Positions 29,415 to 41,498 of a stretch of 64,000 nucleotides of DNA are shown piece by piece (position 1 is the first letter of the stretch; each line of letters begins with the position of its first letter). The stretch covers positions 66,486,406 to 66,550,405 of the forward strand of contig OY757010.1 of NCBI GenBank assembly GCA_963580285.1. Reading direction: 5' to 3'. Below the pieces are notes generated by a model, which saw only the letters and a program-made list of their open reading frames with translations, made no database searches and was not told the DNA's origin. Source of the stretch: Lucinisca nassula (Eukaryota; Mollusca; Bivalvia; Lucinida; Lucinidae). A program made the translations under genes and the position numbers.

Positions 29415-30595
29415 ATGATAATAAAAAGTGAAAGAACCGTATCCAGCATTTCTCACAATACTAGCTTCAAAAGGTTTCCTTCCATTGGTTATGATAGTAC
29501 TGGTAATATTTCACCATTTCTATCTGACAATACCAGCAACAGGAATGAAGAAGACACTTTTCTTGATACAAACAATTTTAATTCAGCAGAAACTTCTAAT
29601 TATGTTATGTCCGATTGTTTTACTGTGCATGATATTTGTTCTCCCTTGTCGGCCCATAGCAGCATTGTAAATTTAAGGCTACGTGGTAAAGGTATGCGAT
29701 TGGGTCATTTTAATATTAGAGGCATTCGATCTGGAGAAAAAATGAAACAAATAAAATTAATGTTGCAGTCTAATGAAAACAATATAAGTATGTTAGGTGT
29801 GAGTGAGACTAAACTTTTCAGTAAATACCAGATAGCTTCATCCGAATTCACAATTTTCAATGCTTTAGAAAAGATAAAATAAAAGGGTCTGGAGGATTGG
29901 TTGTTTATGTCAGAAATGAAATTTCATGCAGTCGCAGAAAAGATTTAGAGAATGAGCACTTTGAAAGTATATGGCTTGAAGTCTTTCCAACAAACAGTAA
30001 GTCTTTCTTAGTAGGGCATTTTTATAGAAATCCACTCTCCAAAATTGTCTGGAATGAGATATTTGACGAGCAGATGGAGAAGGCAATTGAGGATGAAAAG
30101 GAAGTATTTTTATTAGGAGATTTTAATAAGGATCTACTAAATCAACATATAAAACAGCAGTTGCTTGACTGTATGACTGCACATGGTGTTACGCAGCATG
30201 TAAATGAACCTACCCGAGTAGTACCAAATTCCTCTATAACATTGATTGACCATATCTATTCAAACTTTTCTGATAATATTCAGTTTATTGACATTCCCAA
30301 GATTGGGCTGAGTGATCACTACCCAGTCTTTGTGACTCGTAAAGTTAATACACATGTCTCAAAAGTAATTCATCACACTATTAGGTATAGATCTTTCAAA
30401 AACTTTGATGAAGCAAAGTTCAATGAAGATCTTAAATCAATCCCTTGGGATGTTATAAAAGTATTTGACACTGTAGATGATGCCTTAGATGCATGGTATT
30501 CCATATTTAGTGATGTAATCGATAAACATGTGCCCCTAAAGCAGCATAGAGTAAAAATGCTAATCAGCCAAACTGGCTCACTCCTGAAATTATAG
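29415..30595 (+). pseudogene. LINE ORF2, APE-type endonuclease part
   Basis: Two frames (to 29882 and from 29897) join by a frameshift in an A-rich stretch. Motifs are MRLGHFNIRGIRS, LGVSETKLFS with the catalytic Glu, FLLGDFNKDLL, SITLIDHIYSN and GLSDHYPVFV with the SDH triad end. The enzyme nicks the target DNA so that its 3' end primes reverse transcription. Another shift near 30556 separates it from the following part. Confidence 0.85.
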
Positions 30596-32516
30596 ACAGT
30601 ATGAAAACAAGAGACCGATTTAAAGCAGTTGGTAACATGGATCAGTTTAAAACCTGGAGAAATAAGGTTGTCAAGTTGATGAAAAGGTAAAAAAAGTCCA
30701 ACTATGAGAACCTCATAGAAGAAAGCAATAATCAGCTCTCCACAATCTGGAAGATTTTCGGTGAGTTGGGAGCAGGTAAGCAAAAATGTAATTCTGGTAG
30801 CATTCTTCAGTCCCTAAAAATTGGAAACAATGAAAATAATGGACCAGCTGATATTGACAATGCATTTAACGATTTTTTTTATTAACATAGCTGAAAGTTT
30901 AAAAGAGCCCAGTGACCCAGCAAATCATGAAAAAATTAAGGATTTTTGTGGTACAAAGATTCCTGAAAATGTCCTCTCTGACATGCCTCTCTTAAGTGAA
31001 GATTACGTATTAAAATCACTTAAAAAAATTGATATACGAAAATCTACTGGTACTGATGAAATTCGACCGAGACTTCTAAAAATGGCAGCACCTAATATTG
31101 CTGAAAGCTTGACTTATATATATAATTTAAGTGTTAAGTCAGGTACTTTTCCAGAACGGTGGAAGGAAGCAAAAGTGAAGCCACTTCATAAAGGAGGCCC
31201 AACAAACGATCTCAATAACTTTCGGCCCATTTCAATTCTTCCTGTGCTTTCAAAGCTATTTGAAAAACATGCCTACGAGTCATTAATGAACTATCTTGAA
31301 AGATACAAATTAATTTACAATACACAGTCAGGCTGTAGACCGAATCATTCTTGTGAAACTGCCTTGATTCACATGGTTGAAAATTGGTTGATAGCCTTAG
31401 ACAGAGGTGAATTAGTTGGTGTACTTTTGGTGGATTTCCGAAAAGCTTTCAACCGAGTTGATCATTCTGTATTGCTTAAAAAGTTGGAATTCTATAAACT
31501 TAATCAGAACTCCTTAAAGTTTTTTAAATCATATCTAACAAACAGACAGCAGTCAGTGTTTGTCAATAATACTCAATCAAGTCATGCATCTATAAAGTAT
31601 GGTGTCCCTCAAGGTTCTATATTAGGGCCACTTTTGTTTCTTACACACTGGCTTGAAGACTGACCTCTATGCCGATGATGCAACACTTTATGAAACAGGT
31701 AAGCCAACAGAATTAATTAAAAGAAAATTACAAAACGCACTTTCAGACTTAGCTTCATGAGGTAAACAAAATGGAATGCTCATTAACACAAACAAGACTA
31801 AAGCAATGTTAATTACAACTTCCCAAAGAAGAAGTAGGATAAATCACAATTTACAACTATCACTAAATGGTATACAACTGTCTACAGTTTCAAATGACAA
31901 AGTGTTAGGCGTTCAACTTGACAATAACCTATCCTGGGGAGGTCACATAAGCAAAGTTGTCAAGAAAATGTCTACTAATATCTGGTTGTTGTCTAAAATT
32001 AAGAATTATCTATCCTTGAATCATAGAATAGCCTACTATAGGAGTTACATTCAGCCACATCTTGATTATGCAAACATAGTTTGGGGAGATACTACGAAAA
32101 CAAATTTAATGCAAATTGAAAGGCTTCAGAAAAGAGCCTGCAAAATTATCCTAGACTACAATGTTCACGATGTATAGCAATCTCTTAATGATTTAAGAAT
32201 AATGACGGTCTCAGAGAGAGTCTTTTTCAGGAAAGCAAAATTTATGTACAAAGTTTCAAAAGGAATGGCTCCAGATTATATCAATAATATGTTTGCGAAA
32301 AGGACTCGTATAAATCAAATTGGCAATGAAAGTTATAGTCTACGATCCATTGCAGTGGAAAACTGTCTCCTACCAAAACCTAACTTAGAACTATACAGAA
32401 ATAGTTTGGCATTTTCAGGGCCTATTATATTGAATTGTTTATCCAGCGATGTAAAAAGTGCACCTTCTACTGAATCATTTCATAACAGGTGTATAAAGTG
32501 GATGAAAAATGGGTGA
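30596..32516 (+). pseudogene. LINE ORF2, reverse transcriptase and C-terminal part
   Basis: The RT motifs run in order: IDIRKSTGTDEIRPRLL, EAKVKPLHKGG, NNFRPISILPVLSKLFEK, FRKAFNRVDHSVLL (Asn in place of the usual Asp of KAFDxVDH), YGVPQGSILGPLLF and, after a shift, LYADDATLY with the catalytic Asp pair at 31674-31679. A TGA (~31758) and a TAG (~32175) interrupt the C-terminal region (VLGVQLDNNLSW, ILQKR-type motif LQKRACKIIL). A T8 run near 30870 holds another shift. It cannot make the full protein as it stands. Confidence 0.85.
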
Positions 32517-32930
32517 CGGTCATAGTTATAGCTTTGTATGAGACCATTTGCATCAGTGTGCAGGTGTACGGGAGTGTGTGAATGTTAATTTGTAAATTCT
32601 ATTTTCACTCATTTATTTGTTCATTCATTCATTGTTTATTCACCTAGAATCGCTTGTTTGTATATATAGTGTATTTCATTCATTCATTCATTCATTCATT
32701 CATTCATTCATTCATTATTTCATTCATTTTATATGTGTGTCACACATCTTTGTGTCAGTGTGTGTTTGTGTTGTGTTTCTTATTATTAATCAGCTTATCT
32801 GCTCTGCTCACTGTGTATAACTTGTAATTATTGAGGGCCGCAAGGGAGACTAGTTCTGTACTAATTGTGTTACCCTCTTGAAATAAAGTCTTTATTATTA
32901 TTATCATTGTTATTATTATTATTATAAGTT
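32517..32930 (+). other. LINE 3' untranslated region and tail
   Basis: It contains an ATTC microsatellite (about 32678-32730), AATAAA at 32882-32887 and an ATT-repeat tail (about 32893-32925). The end of the LINE is placed here. Confidence 0.7.
32678..32730. repeat. (ATTC)n microsatellite
   Basis: About twelve units of ATTC in the LINE 3' region. Confidence 0.9.
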
Positions 32931-33189
32931 ATCTGCACATTTGCTGCCAGTAATGCTATGAAAAATAGCCATCAGAAGAGATGGCTAATCCCCTGACCAA
33001 AAGCCAATATGGCCTTCAGAAGACTGTTCACAAATAGAAAGTGCACCAGAATTAAATTACATTAGTACACCCACATATTTTGCTGCAAGATCTACAGGAT
33101 TTTACTTATGTAATGTTTATTGAGACAATATTCAATGAAGATCCAAGATTTCCAATGCACAAAGTACTGTTATACTGAGTTGTTGTTCT

Positions 33190-34372
33190 TGGACATGAAA
33201 TGCCTTTTCAACCTTGTTTACAATTGTGGCAAGTACCAGCAGTATATTTGAAAGTGTATAATGGAGTTATGGCCATCACAAGATTATATTGTCAGGGGAG
33301 ATAACTAAAAAACCGGGACACTCAGAATTGTGGTTCTTGTGCAAGACAAGCCTGCTTAACCTGATGTACATCTGTCTCAAAGGGTATTGGAGATTTGGTG
33401 ATCACAGGGTGTTACTGTTATGTTGGAAAGGGAGATAACTCAAATACCCAGTTCCAAGAGTTGTGGTTCTTGCACATGACATTCCTTTTATACCTTGTAC
33501 ACAGTTGTGCCATGTTCAATCAAATATATCTCAAAGGGTATCAGTGGAGATATGGCCATCACAAGGTTAAATTGTCAGGGGAGATAACTAAAAAAAAAAG
33601 GCACCCAGTGTTGTAATTCTTGTGCATGACACGCCTGCCTAACCTCATGTACATCTGTACATGTACCAATTACCATCGATATGTCCCAAAGGGTATTTGA
33701 GATAGCATGAGCACAAGGTGGTCATTCTGTTCTATTGGAAAGGCAGATAACTCAAATAACTTAGCACCCAGAGTCATGGTTCTTCGGCATGACATGCCTT
33801 ATCAACCTTGTATACCATCAATATATCTCAAAGGGTATTGGATTTATGGCCATCACAAGCTTATATTGTCAGGGGAGATAATTAAAAAAAATAGGGCATC
33901 CAGAGTCGTGGTTCTTGCACATGACATGCCTGCTTAACCTGATGTTCAATTGTACTGAGTATCATCAATATATCTCAAAGAGTATTGGAGATAGGTAGTG
34001 ATTCTATTTTATTGGAAGGAGAGATAATTCAAAAGCCATGGCACCCAGAGTTGTGGTTCTTGTGCACGACATGCCGTCTCAGCCTTGTGAACAATTGTGC
34101 CAGGTACCAACAATATATCTCAAAGGATATTGGAGTTATGGCCATCACAAGGTAGTCATTCTATTTTATTGAAAGGGGAAATAACTAAAAAACTATGTCA
34201 CCCAGAGTTGTGGTTCTTGCACATGGTACACTGTCTCTTGTGCCTAGTACTATCAATGTACCTCAAAGGGTATAGGAGTTATGACCATCACAAGGTTTTG
34301 TCTACGAATGGACGAACAGCCGGTCGCTAGGCTGATTGCTATATCCTTCCAACCTTTTTGGTCGGGGGATAA
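33190..34372 (+). repeat. Tandem-array element, ~145 bp monomers
   Basis: The marker GGGGAGATAACT recurs about every 130-155 bp (near 33295, 33430, 33580, 33745, 33873, 34019 and 34175), alternating with CCCAGAGTTGTGGTTCTTG. The array ends in TCTACGAATGGACGAACAGC and a terminal GGTCGGGGGATAAA. That tail plan (array, then GACGAAC-type repeats, then a short end hairpin) is shared with the other array elements here. Confidence 0.8.
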
Positions 34373-34434
34373 AAATGAAAAACAATAAATTTCAAGTATG
34401 GATTTTTAAAAACACACTGCAGTGGGTCTTAACC

Positions 34435-34540
34435 AATATTTGCCTGTCAGCCCATTTTTTGATATTGGCAAAAAGTGTAGATCTGGATCATACTGATCTG
34501 GATCTACACTGTTTACATAAGGTAAATCACTTTTGAACTA
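34435..34540. mobile_element. MITE-B relic
   Basis: AAAAGTGTAGATCTGGATCA is followed by TGATCTGGATCTACACTGTT, the MITE-B type hairpin core. The ends are not clear. Confidence 0.6.
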
Positions 34541-34784
34541 CCCACCACAAACAAAACAACTCTGCCACCCCTGTAAACCTGCCCTCAGCTATTAGGTAGA
34601 AGATTCTATTTTCATAATATGGGTTAAGAGGACCAATAGCTTACATTTAAGGGTATGAATACATGTGGAACTTTTTGGAGCTTTCTTTTCAGCTTGCCTA
34701 AATGAAGTCCGGGAAAAGCTTTTGCACACCCTGGAATTGGTGTTAGGCTTGGCGTTGGCAGCAGAATTTACATCAGCTTCCACA

Positions 34785-35285
34785 TTTAGGTTAAAGTTTT
34801 TAAAGATCTTACAGGTATATTTTCCAAACCATATGATGGATTTGGTACATGTTTGGTTTGATGATAGATATAGGTCCTATCTTCAGCAATACCCCTGCCC
34901 ATGCGCATGACCTCAGGGTCAACTTGGTCATTGACTTAGAATTTTTATTTTAAAGTTTTTCAGAAACTTTTATGTTAAAGTTTTTTAACTGCTCATATTT
35001 TCAAAACCACACGGTGAATTTAGTTCATATTTGATATGATGTTTGATGCAGGTTCAACGTTTCATTCAGCAATTCCCCACCTCATGTCCTTGACCTCAGG
35101 GTCAAAGTCACAGACTTAATTTTTAATGTTTAAGTTTTTAAAAAAGCTAATATATTCCAAACAGAAACGTTTATATTTGATATGATGATAGATATAAAAG
35201 TCCAAAGTTTTATTCAAGGTTTTATCCACACCCATGCCCATGACCTTAAAGTCAAGGTCATGGACTTGGAAAATTTTTAACATTA
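34785..35285 (+). repeat. Tandem array, ~150-183 bp monomers
   Basis: About three units carry GATATGATG..GATATA and TGACCTCAGGGTCAA-type blocks (near 34906, 35091 and 35241). The marker spacing is irregular. It ends at a MITE-A relic. Confidence 0.75.
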
Positions 35286-35290
35286 ATGTT

Positions 35291-35440
35291 TTTTAGAGAC
35301 ATATGTTGTGTGTACTCATTAAATGAGCTTCATATGAGTGCCTACATCACATGTTTTCATGCAGAAATAAGAAAAATCATATTTGGATACCCCTCTTATC
35401 TTGGCACTATGATTTTCGCACCCCCCCCCCCCCCCCTCCC
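35291..35440. mobile_element. MITE-A relic followed by C/A runs
   Basis: ATATGTTGTGTGTACTCATT, its weak mirror, and GCAGAAATAAGAAAAATCAT identify the MITE-A core and right shoulder. C- and A-runs follow at about 35420-35457. Confidence 0.6.
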
Positions 35441-35757
35441 CAAAAAAAAAAAAAAAGTTGTCTTCCCTGAAGATGTACCTATTCTCCTTAAGACATTGAA
35501 AAATAAATAGCCCAAATTATTAAAAAATATGCTAGTATCATATCACATCAGGATTTTATTCTAAAATTAAACTACACTATGCAAATTTTCAAGTCAAACA
35601 AGAGTACATTCAATAACAAAAGTTGTTATTTTTCTTTAACAAGGTTAATATGTATTTGATGAATTTTAGCTCACCTGAATTCCAGACACTTTGACAGGTG
35701 AAGTTAGTGTGTTAAGTTGTTTTTAGTTTGAGGAGTAGACACATCAATCCTCCTTCC

Positions 35758-35763
<6 letters not shown>

Positions 35764-35800
<37 letters not shown>
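35764..35800. repeat. (GA)n microsatellite
   Basis: About eighteen GA units without interruption. Confidence 0.95.
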
Positions 35801-35802
<2 letters not shown>

Positions 35803-35937
35803 ATAAATTATAAAAACATAACCTTATTAACCTGCTTCAAGGATTTGCAAAGGATGCAGTTTTCCCCGATGTCATAGGCTCTGGTGAATTAATGTCATTG
35901 GATGTATCATAAGTGGCAATTTTGATTCTGAAAACAC

Positions 35938-35946
35938 GCATGCACA

Positions 35947-35987
<41 letters not shown>

Positions 35988-36055
35988 GCACGCACGCACG
36001 CATGCATGCATGCACGCATGCACACACGCATGCATGCAGGCACACACACAGACAC
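35938..36055. repeat. (CA)n / CACG / CATG microsatellite
   Basis: CA dinucleotides run into CACG, CATG and CA again. All six frames stay open through it, giving Cys/Val- or His/Thr-rich false proteins. Confidence 0.95.
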
Positions 36056-36299
36056 AGAGCCTTTCCATTCCATCCAAACATATTACACAATCATAATGAA
36101 GCTTTATGTATAAGTGTATGCTTGTCACTTCCTTAGATACAAAAGCATAAAAAAAACAACTCATCCACAGATTGAAAATCAGTGATTACATTCAGTTCAC
36201 ATGTTTGCTATAGAGGTAGGGTCATGTGAGTGTACTATATAAGTGTGCATTGTGCATTCAAATGACCATCAGAATAGTACGTACTAGTGGAATCATTGT

Positions 36300-36365
36300 C
36301 TCCAAAATTACCTAAATGGTGTTGACAGGGACTTAAACACCAAAACAAACTAACAAACACAGCTC
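36300..36365 (+). mobile_element. SINE-4 3'-end fragment
   Basis: TCTCCAAAATTACCTAAATG, GTGTTGACAGGGACTTAAAC and a CAAACTAACAAACACA tail match the last 60 bases of SINE-4. Confidence 0.75.
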
Positions 36366-36431
36366 TGCCTGTGTACCCAATTATTACCTTCCCTATCTTC
36401 ATGAGTGACTGGAGTGCTGAGGGGTAACGCT

Positions 36432-36640
36432 GATCATAGTTGTTTAAAACTAACATAGTCGTAGCTAACATATCATTAAAATGTTGATCACTTTATATAA
36501 CGAAATACTAAAATTTTTGCTGAAAAAAAAAAGTGAGTAGCTTTTGCAAATGCAAAAGCTACTTACATTTTTTGAGCAAAAATTACCACTATATAAGATA
36601 TTGTGTCTTCTAGGTCAATTAACATTTTGACCACCAATCA
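36432..36640. mobile_element. MITE-C copy
   Basis: The hairpin GTGAGTAGCTTTTGCAAATG and its complement, flanked by TTTTTGCTGAAAA and mirror, is the MITE-C centre. The right end merges into a TCA microsatellite at 36640. Confidence 0.75.
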
Positions 36641-36840
36641 TCATCATCATCATCACCATTATCATTATCACCAGATTTTTGATTGACATGTAGGTACAGG
36701 GGCTACATCCACATATAGTGGGCCCCAGATCACCAGGTTTGTCTATCATGAGAGTCGATAGCCGAGAGCTTCCACTCTGCAATTCCTCTCTGTCAGCTGC
36801 ATCCACCCAGGCTCACACTTTCCATCAACCTGTATGTCAA
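36640..36840. other. (TCA)n microsatellite and unidentified repeat-like sequence
   Basis: A TCA run (about 36640-36657) is followed by about 180 bp that could be the 3' part of a minus-strand retroposon, judged from the simple-repeat tail only. No coding was recognised. Confidence 0.35.
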
Positions 36841-37183
36841 AGGTTGTCTTGAACAAGAGGTGGCAGGAAGAGAGAACTGGTAGCAGCTCTTTGAACATGT
36901 TGTACATGCAGATCTAGTGAAGTCTGCAGTATTTCTATTAAGCCAAAAGGTTGCTCATAACAGTTACATGCCCAACCTCAAAATCAACACAAGAGGACCA
37001 TGATGGTTCTATATCGCTCACCTGAGCTAAGAGGTTTGTACGTGGGGGCCAGGTGGGGCAATTTTTGGCCCCAGGTCTATAATTTGAACAACCTTGGTAG
37101 AGGTCCACTAAATAAAGCTTAATATCAAATATAAAAGGCCTGGGCCTCTGGTTTCAAAGAAGAAGATTCTTAAAGGTGTTTCC

Positions 37184-37412
37184 TTCAATAATAATAATAC
37201 TAATAATAATCAACCTTATTTATAGAGGGTAACACGTTTAGTACTAGCACTTATCTTCCGTGTGGCCCTCTTTTCATGGGTAGGAACCAGTAGTAAGCAA
37301 TGTGGATAAAGTCTCTTGTTCAAGGAAACAATCTTTGGCACTTGCGAGGATTGAACCAGCTACCTTTCCATATCAAATCTGATGCTTTACCACTGCACCA
37401 CAGCGCTCCACA
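37184..37412 (-). mobile_element. tRNA-derived SINE-3 in element G1
   Basis: On the minus strand it starts GTGGAGCGCTGTGGTGCAGT, with a pol III A box (TGGTGCAGTGG) and a B box (GGTTCAATCCT) in tRNA spacing. A body and an ATT-rich tail follow (TAATAATAATAATAC on the plus strand from 37186). tRNA-headed SINEs are moved by LINE enzymes. Confidence 0.85.
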
Positions 37413-37429
37413 TAAGCCTATGTCAAACA

Positions 37430-39900
37430 TGTGGACCCCTTGGCTGGGCCATTAATCTATAAATTGAACAATCTTGGAAGAGGTCCCTAGATGAAGCTTC
37501 ATATCAAAGATCTAAGCCTTTGGGTTTCAGACAAGAATATTTTTAAATGTATTCCCTATATTAGCCTATGTAAAAATTTTTGGCCCCCAGGGCTATAAGT
37601 TGAACAATCTTGGTAGAGGTCCACTAGATGAAATTTCGTACCAAACATCAAAGACCTGGGCCTTCTGGTTTCAGACAAGAAGACTTTTAAAGCTTGTTCC
37701 CTATATAAACCTATGTAAAACTCATGGGCCCTGGGGCTGGGCCATTTTTGGCCCCAGGGCTATAATTTGAACAATCTTGGTAGAGGTTCACTAGATGAAA
37801 CTTCATACAAAATATCAAAGACCTGGGCCTTCTGGTTTCAGACAAGAAGATTTTTAAAGCTTTTTCCTTATATAAGCCTAGATGTAAAACCAGTGGGCCC
37901 CGGCACAGGGGCATTTTTTATCCAAGGGCTATAATTTGAACAATCTTGGTAGAAGTCCCCTAGATGAAACTTCATACCAAACATCACAGACCTGGGTCTT
38001 CTGGTTTCAGAAAGGTTTTCCCAATATTAGCCTATGTAAAACCGGTGGGCCCCGGCACGGGGGCATTTTTGGCCCCTGGGCTATTATTTGAACAATCTTG
38101 GTAGAGGTCCACTAGATGAAACTTCATACCAAATTTCAAAGACCTGGGCCTTCTGGTTTCAGACAAGAAGATTTTTAAAGCTTTTCCCAAAATAAGCTCA
38201 TGTAAAACTAGTGGGCCCCAGCACGTGGGCATTTTCAGCCCAAGGGCTATAATTTGAACAATCTTGGTAGAGGTCCACTAGATATAGCTTCATACCAAAT
38301 ATCAAAGGCCTGGGCCTTCTGGTTTCAGACAAGAAGATTTTTAAAGCTTTTTCCCTATATAAGCCTATGTGGAACTGGTGGACCCCGGCATGGGCCTATT
38401 TCCCACCCCCACCCCCCCCCCCTCCCCCTGGCTTTAATTTGAGCAATCTTGGTAGGGGTCACCAGATGAAACTTCATACCAAACATCAAAGACCTGGGCC
38501 TTCTGGTTTCAGACAAGAAGATTTTTAAAGCTTTTTCCTTGTACAAGCCTATGTAAAACCAGTGGGCCCTGGCGCAGGGGCATTTTCGACCCGAGAGCTA
38601 TAATTTGAACAATCTTGGTATAGGTCCACAAGATGAAACTTCATACCAAACATCAAAGATCTGGGTCTTCTGGTTTCAGACAAGAAGGTTTTTAAAAGTT
38701 TTCCCTATATAAGCTTATGTAAAACTAGTGGGCCCCGGCGCGGGGGCATTTTCGGCCCCAGAGCTATAATTTGTACAATCTTGGTAGAGGTCCACAAGAT
38801 GAAGCTTCATACCAAATATCAAAGACCTGGGCCTTCTGGTTTCAGACAAGAAGATTTTTAAAGCTTTTCCCAATATAAGCCTATGTGAAACCGGTGGGCC
38901 CGACGCGGGCCCATTTTTGGCCCCCTGGCTATAATTTGAACAATCTAGGTAGAGGTCCACTAGATGAAGCTTCATACCAAACATAAAAGACCTCGGCCTT
39001 TTGGTTTCAGAGAAGAAGATTTTTAAAACTTTTTCCCTATATAAGCCTATGTAAAACTGGTGGGCCCCGGCACGGGGACATTTTTGGGCCCCAGGGCTAT
39101 AATTTCAGCCATCTTGGTATAGGTCCACTAGATGAAGCTTCATACCAAATATGAAAGACCTGGGCCTTCTGGTTTCAGACAAGAAGATTTTTAAAGCTTT
39201 TTCCCTATATAAGCCTATGTGAAACTGGTAGACCCCGGTGTGGGCCTATTTTTGCCCCCCCCCCCCCCCCCTCCCCCTGGCTATAATTTGAGCAATCTTG
39301 GTATTGGTAGAGGTCATCAGATGAAACTTCATACCAAACATCAAAGACCTAGGCCTTCTGGTTTCAGACAAGAAGATTTTTAAAGCTTTTTCCTTGTACA
39401 AGCCTATGTAAAACCAGTGGGCCCCGGCGCAGGGGCATTTTTGACCCGAGAGCTATAATTTGAACAATCTAGGTAGAGGTCCACTAGATGAAGCTTTATA
39501 CTAAATGTAAAAGACTTCGGCCTTCTGGTTTCAGAGAAGAAGATTTTTAAAACTTTTTCCCTATATATAAGCCTATGTAAAACCGGTGGGCCCCGGCGCG
39601 GGGACATTTTTTGGCCCCAGGGCTATAATTTCAACAATCTTGGTATAGGTCCACTAGATGAAGCTTCATACCAAATGTCAAAGACCTGGGCCTTCTGGTT
39701 TCAGACCAAGAAGATTTTTAAAGCTTTTTCCCTATATAAGCCTATGTAAAACCTGTGGGCCTTGGGCGGGTGCAGTTTTGACCCCAGGGCTACAATTTGG
39801 AAATCTTGGTAGAAGTCCACTAGAGGAAGCTTCATACCAAGCATAAAAGACCTGGGCCTTCTAGTTTCAGACAAGAAGATTTTTAAAGGTTTTTCTTATT
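37430..39900 (+). repeat. Array of ~160-170 bp monomers in element G1
   Basis: The marker CTTCTGGTTTCAGACAAGAA recurs about every 160-170 bp (for example 37662, 37829, 37998, 38150 and 38316), about fifteen times. Each unit also has ATAATTTGAACAATCTTGGT and CCTATATAAGCCTATGTAAA. Two units contain C-runs (38400-38425 and 39256-39280). The small minus-strand frames ending in PAPGPTGFT are translations of the monomer. Confidence 0.9.
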
Positions 39901-40331
39901 TTTCCCTATATGTTGCCATGGCAACCAGAGTTCGGCATGGAATGGAATTCTTTGAACAACTTTGAGAAAGGACCACCCAAAGATCATTTTTGCCATGTTT
40001 GGTCAAAATCTGTTCAGTAGTTTAGGAGGAGATGTTGTTTTAAAGGAATTGTGGATGGATGGACGGACGTACGTACGGAGGGACGACAACGACGAGGGAC
40101 GGTGACCGATCACAATAGCTCCCCCTGTGCCTTGGGCTCAGGTGAGCTAAAAAGGCACCAGTCAAACCCTGAGACTGGTGGTCAAATTTATTTATGAGTA
40201 ATATTTTCTTTCCGGGTTGTCATTTGATTGTTTGTCAATCATCTCAAAATCACTAATGAATTAAGAGTTATATTGATATTGTCCATGTGACAATATCATT
40301 GACCAATATAGTTAAAGCATCTGTTTGTATG

Positions 40332-40638
40332 GGCCCCCGCCCATAGAGGCTTGAAGAAATATATGGGCTGCATGATGCTTCCACGCAAAGCTGAATCCAG
40401 CCCGCACACTAGTACTGGTAAACTGCTTAGAGGATCTAAGCCTGTGCAGGAACCGCGGTGCGAGGCGGACCGTCAATGCTAATAAACCCTATTGGTTTCA
40501 TTGGGTGACAGGGCTTGAGATGTCATTTCATCTCAATGTCGAGTAAAAGTCCCACAAAATTGGAAGCAACGTCTCCAAAATGACCTTTACAGTGTTGACG
40601 GGGAGGTTAAACCTCAAATCAAACAAACACAAACAAAA
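40332..40638 (+). mobile_element. SINE-4, full copy with 14-bp target duplication
   Basis: CATCTGTTTGTATG flanks both sides (40318-40331 and 40639-40652). The body runs from GGCCCCCGCCCATAGAGGCT through GGTAAACTGCTTAGAGGATC and GGGCTTGAGATGTCATTTCA to GTTGACGGGGAGGTTAAACC and a CAAACAAACAC tail. No A or B box is evident in the head, so its pol III source is unknown. Confidence 0.9.
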
Positions 40639-40799
40639 CATCTGTTTGTATGAAGTTCGGATATGGTTATTTGTCGCTGTGATATTGTTACTGCTGTGAT
40701 GTCAAAGTGCTGTGTATAGGGGGTTATTTGTAAAACCTGGACTGGACTACTGTGCTGGCTTAATTAAACAGTGTAGACCCAGATAAGATGCTGAAGAGA

Positions 40800-41027
40800 T
40801 AATGACGTCTTTAGTGAACAAATCGTTGAAAACTTTGATCATTTAATATGACAAATATATTATTTTTGCTGAAAAATGTGAGTAGCTTTTTGCATATGCA
40901 AAAGCTACTCACATTTTGTTCAGCAAAAATAACAGAATATTAGATTTTTGTACTTCCTAGAACAGTTTACAGTTTGACTACTAATGAGCTCATTAAGCTA
41001 ACAATGCCTTGAACAACTGGGCCCAGA
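40800..41027. mobile_element. MITE-C copy
   Basis: The hairpin GAGTAGCTTTTTGCATATGC and its mirror, with TATTTTTGCTGAAAAATGTG flanks and the end TTGAACAACTGGGCCC, identify it. Confidence 0.8.
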
Positions 41028-41130
41028 TCTGGGTCAACACTGATTTCTTAAAGAAAAGGAACTGGGTGGTCTAAGAAAGACAAAGTCCATATTCAGGACC
41101 ATTGTCTCAGCCTACTCTGAGAGACAGTGG

Positions 41131-41177
41131 ACCCCCCCCCCCACACCCCACCCCCCCCCCCACACACACACACACCC
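41131..41177. repeat. C-run and (CA)n
   Basis: Runs of C are joined to CACACA; a simple repeat. Confidence 0.9.
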
Positions 41178-41280
41178 CTAGTGGTGTCCAGTACTTTGAT
41201 TGTGTAATGTTGTATGCCGATTTGGATGAATTTGGATTAATAGACATAGTGGCTACAGTTGTCTACTCCTTCATGTTACG

Positions 41281-41446
41281 TTAGAAGCCTCCGTGGTCGA
41301 GTGGTTACGCTACTCGCCTTGTAAACCAGGGGTCGCAGGTTCGATCCCGGGCTTCTCCAGACTTTCGGACGAGTCTTTAAACCGAGGTCCCGTCTCCGTA
41401 TGACCTTAGCTGTTGGTGGGACGTAAAACTCCAACACTCACTCACC
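41281..41446 (+). mobile_element. tRNA-derived SINE-1 with 13-bp target duplication
   Basis: The head AAGCCTCCGTGGTCGAGTGG has an A box (TGGTCGAGTGG) and B box (GGTTCGATCCC). The tRNA-like region has a TGT at the anticodon position, as in tRNA-Thr, but mispaired T-stem bases show it is not a working tRNA. The body ends TGGTGGGACGTAAAACTCCA, then ACACTCACTCA. CCTTCATGTTACG flanks both sides (41268-41280 and 41447-41459), so the insertion is recent. Confidence 0.9.
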
Positions 41447-41498
41447 CCTTCATGTTACGGTAACAAGTCTGCATTGGACAACTCTTATGAACCATACT

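Larger units (their letters stand above)
27121..32930 (+). mobile_element. CR1/Jockey-type LINE, near full length but broken
   Basis: The order is tandem 5' monomers, ORF1 (unnamed domain, coiled coil, SGNH esterase, zinc knuckles), ORF2 (APE-type endonuclease, RT, C-terminal part), AATAAA at 32882 and an ATT-rich tail. Esterase-bearing ORF1 is known from CR1-like elements. At least seven frameshifts or stops break the frames, yet most damage is single-base, so this copy is not very old. No target duplication was identified. Confidence 0.85.
36990..40154 (+). mobile_element. Tandem-array element G1
   Basis: It opens AAGAGGACCATGATGGTTCT, then ATCGCTCACCTGAGCTAAG. The interior is an array of ~165 bp monomers, then a unique right part (TTTAGGAGGAGATGTTGTTT), GGACGGACGTACG repeats and the closing GGGCTCAGGTGAGCTAAAAA. 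Opening and closing share TCACCTGAGCTAA in inverted form. The same ends occur around another array at 48118-50602 (G2). The plan fits non-autonomous Helentron/pearl-type elements known from bivalves, including the CTAA at the end; this is inference. A tRNA-derived SINE has inserted at 37184-37412. Confidence 0.75.

Noticed and set aside
34665..34910. 81-codon frame with a hydrophobic start
   Set aside because: Its second half lies in the tandem array and nothing recognisable is encoded.
35837..36164. Cys/Val-rich and His/Thr-rich open frames on both strands
   Set aside because: They are translations of the CA/CACG/CATG microsatellite, open in every frame.
37711..39607. Many minus-strand frames with a common PAPGPTGFT ending
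   Set aside because: They are single-monomer translations of the G1 array, ending at stops fixed in the monomer.
41285..41356. Functional tRNA gene with TGT anticodon
   Set aside because: The A and B boxes are present, but the stems mispair, the sequence continues into a SINE body and three copies have target duplications.
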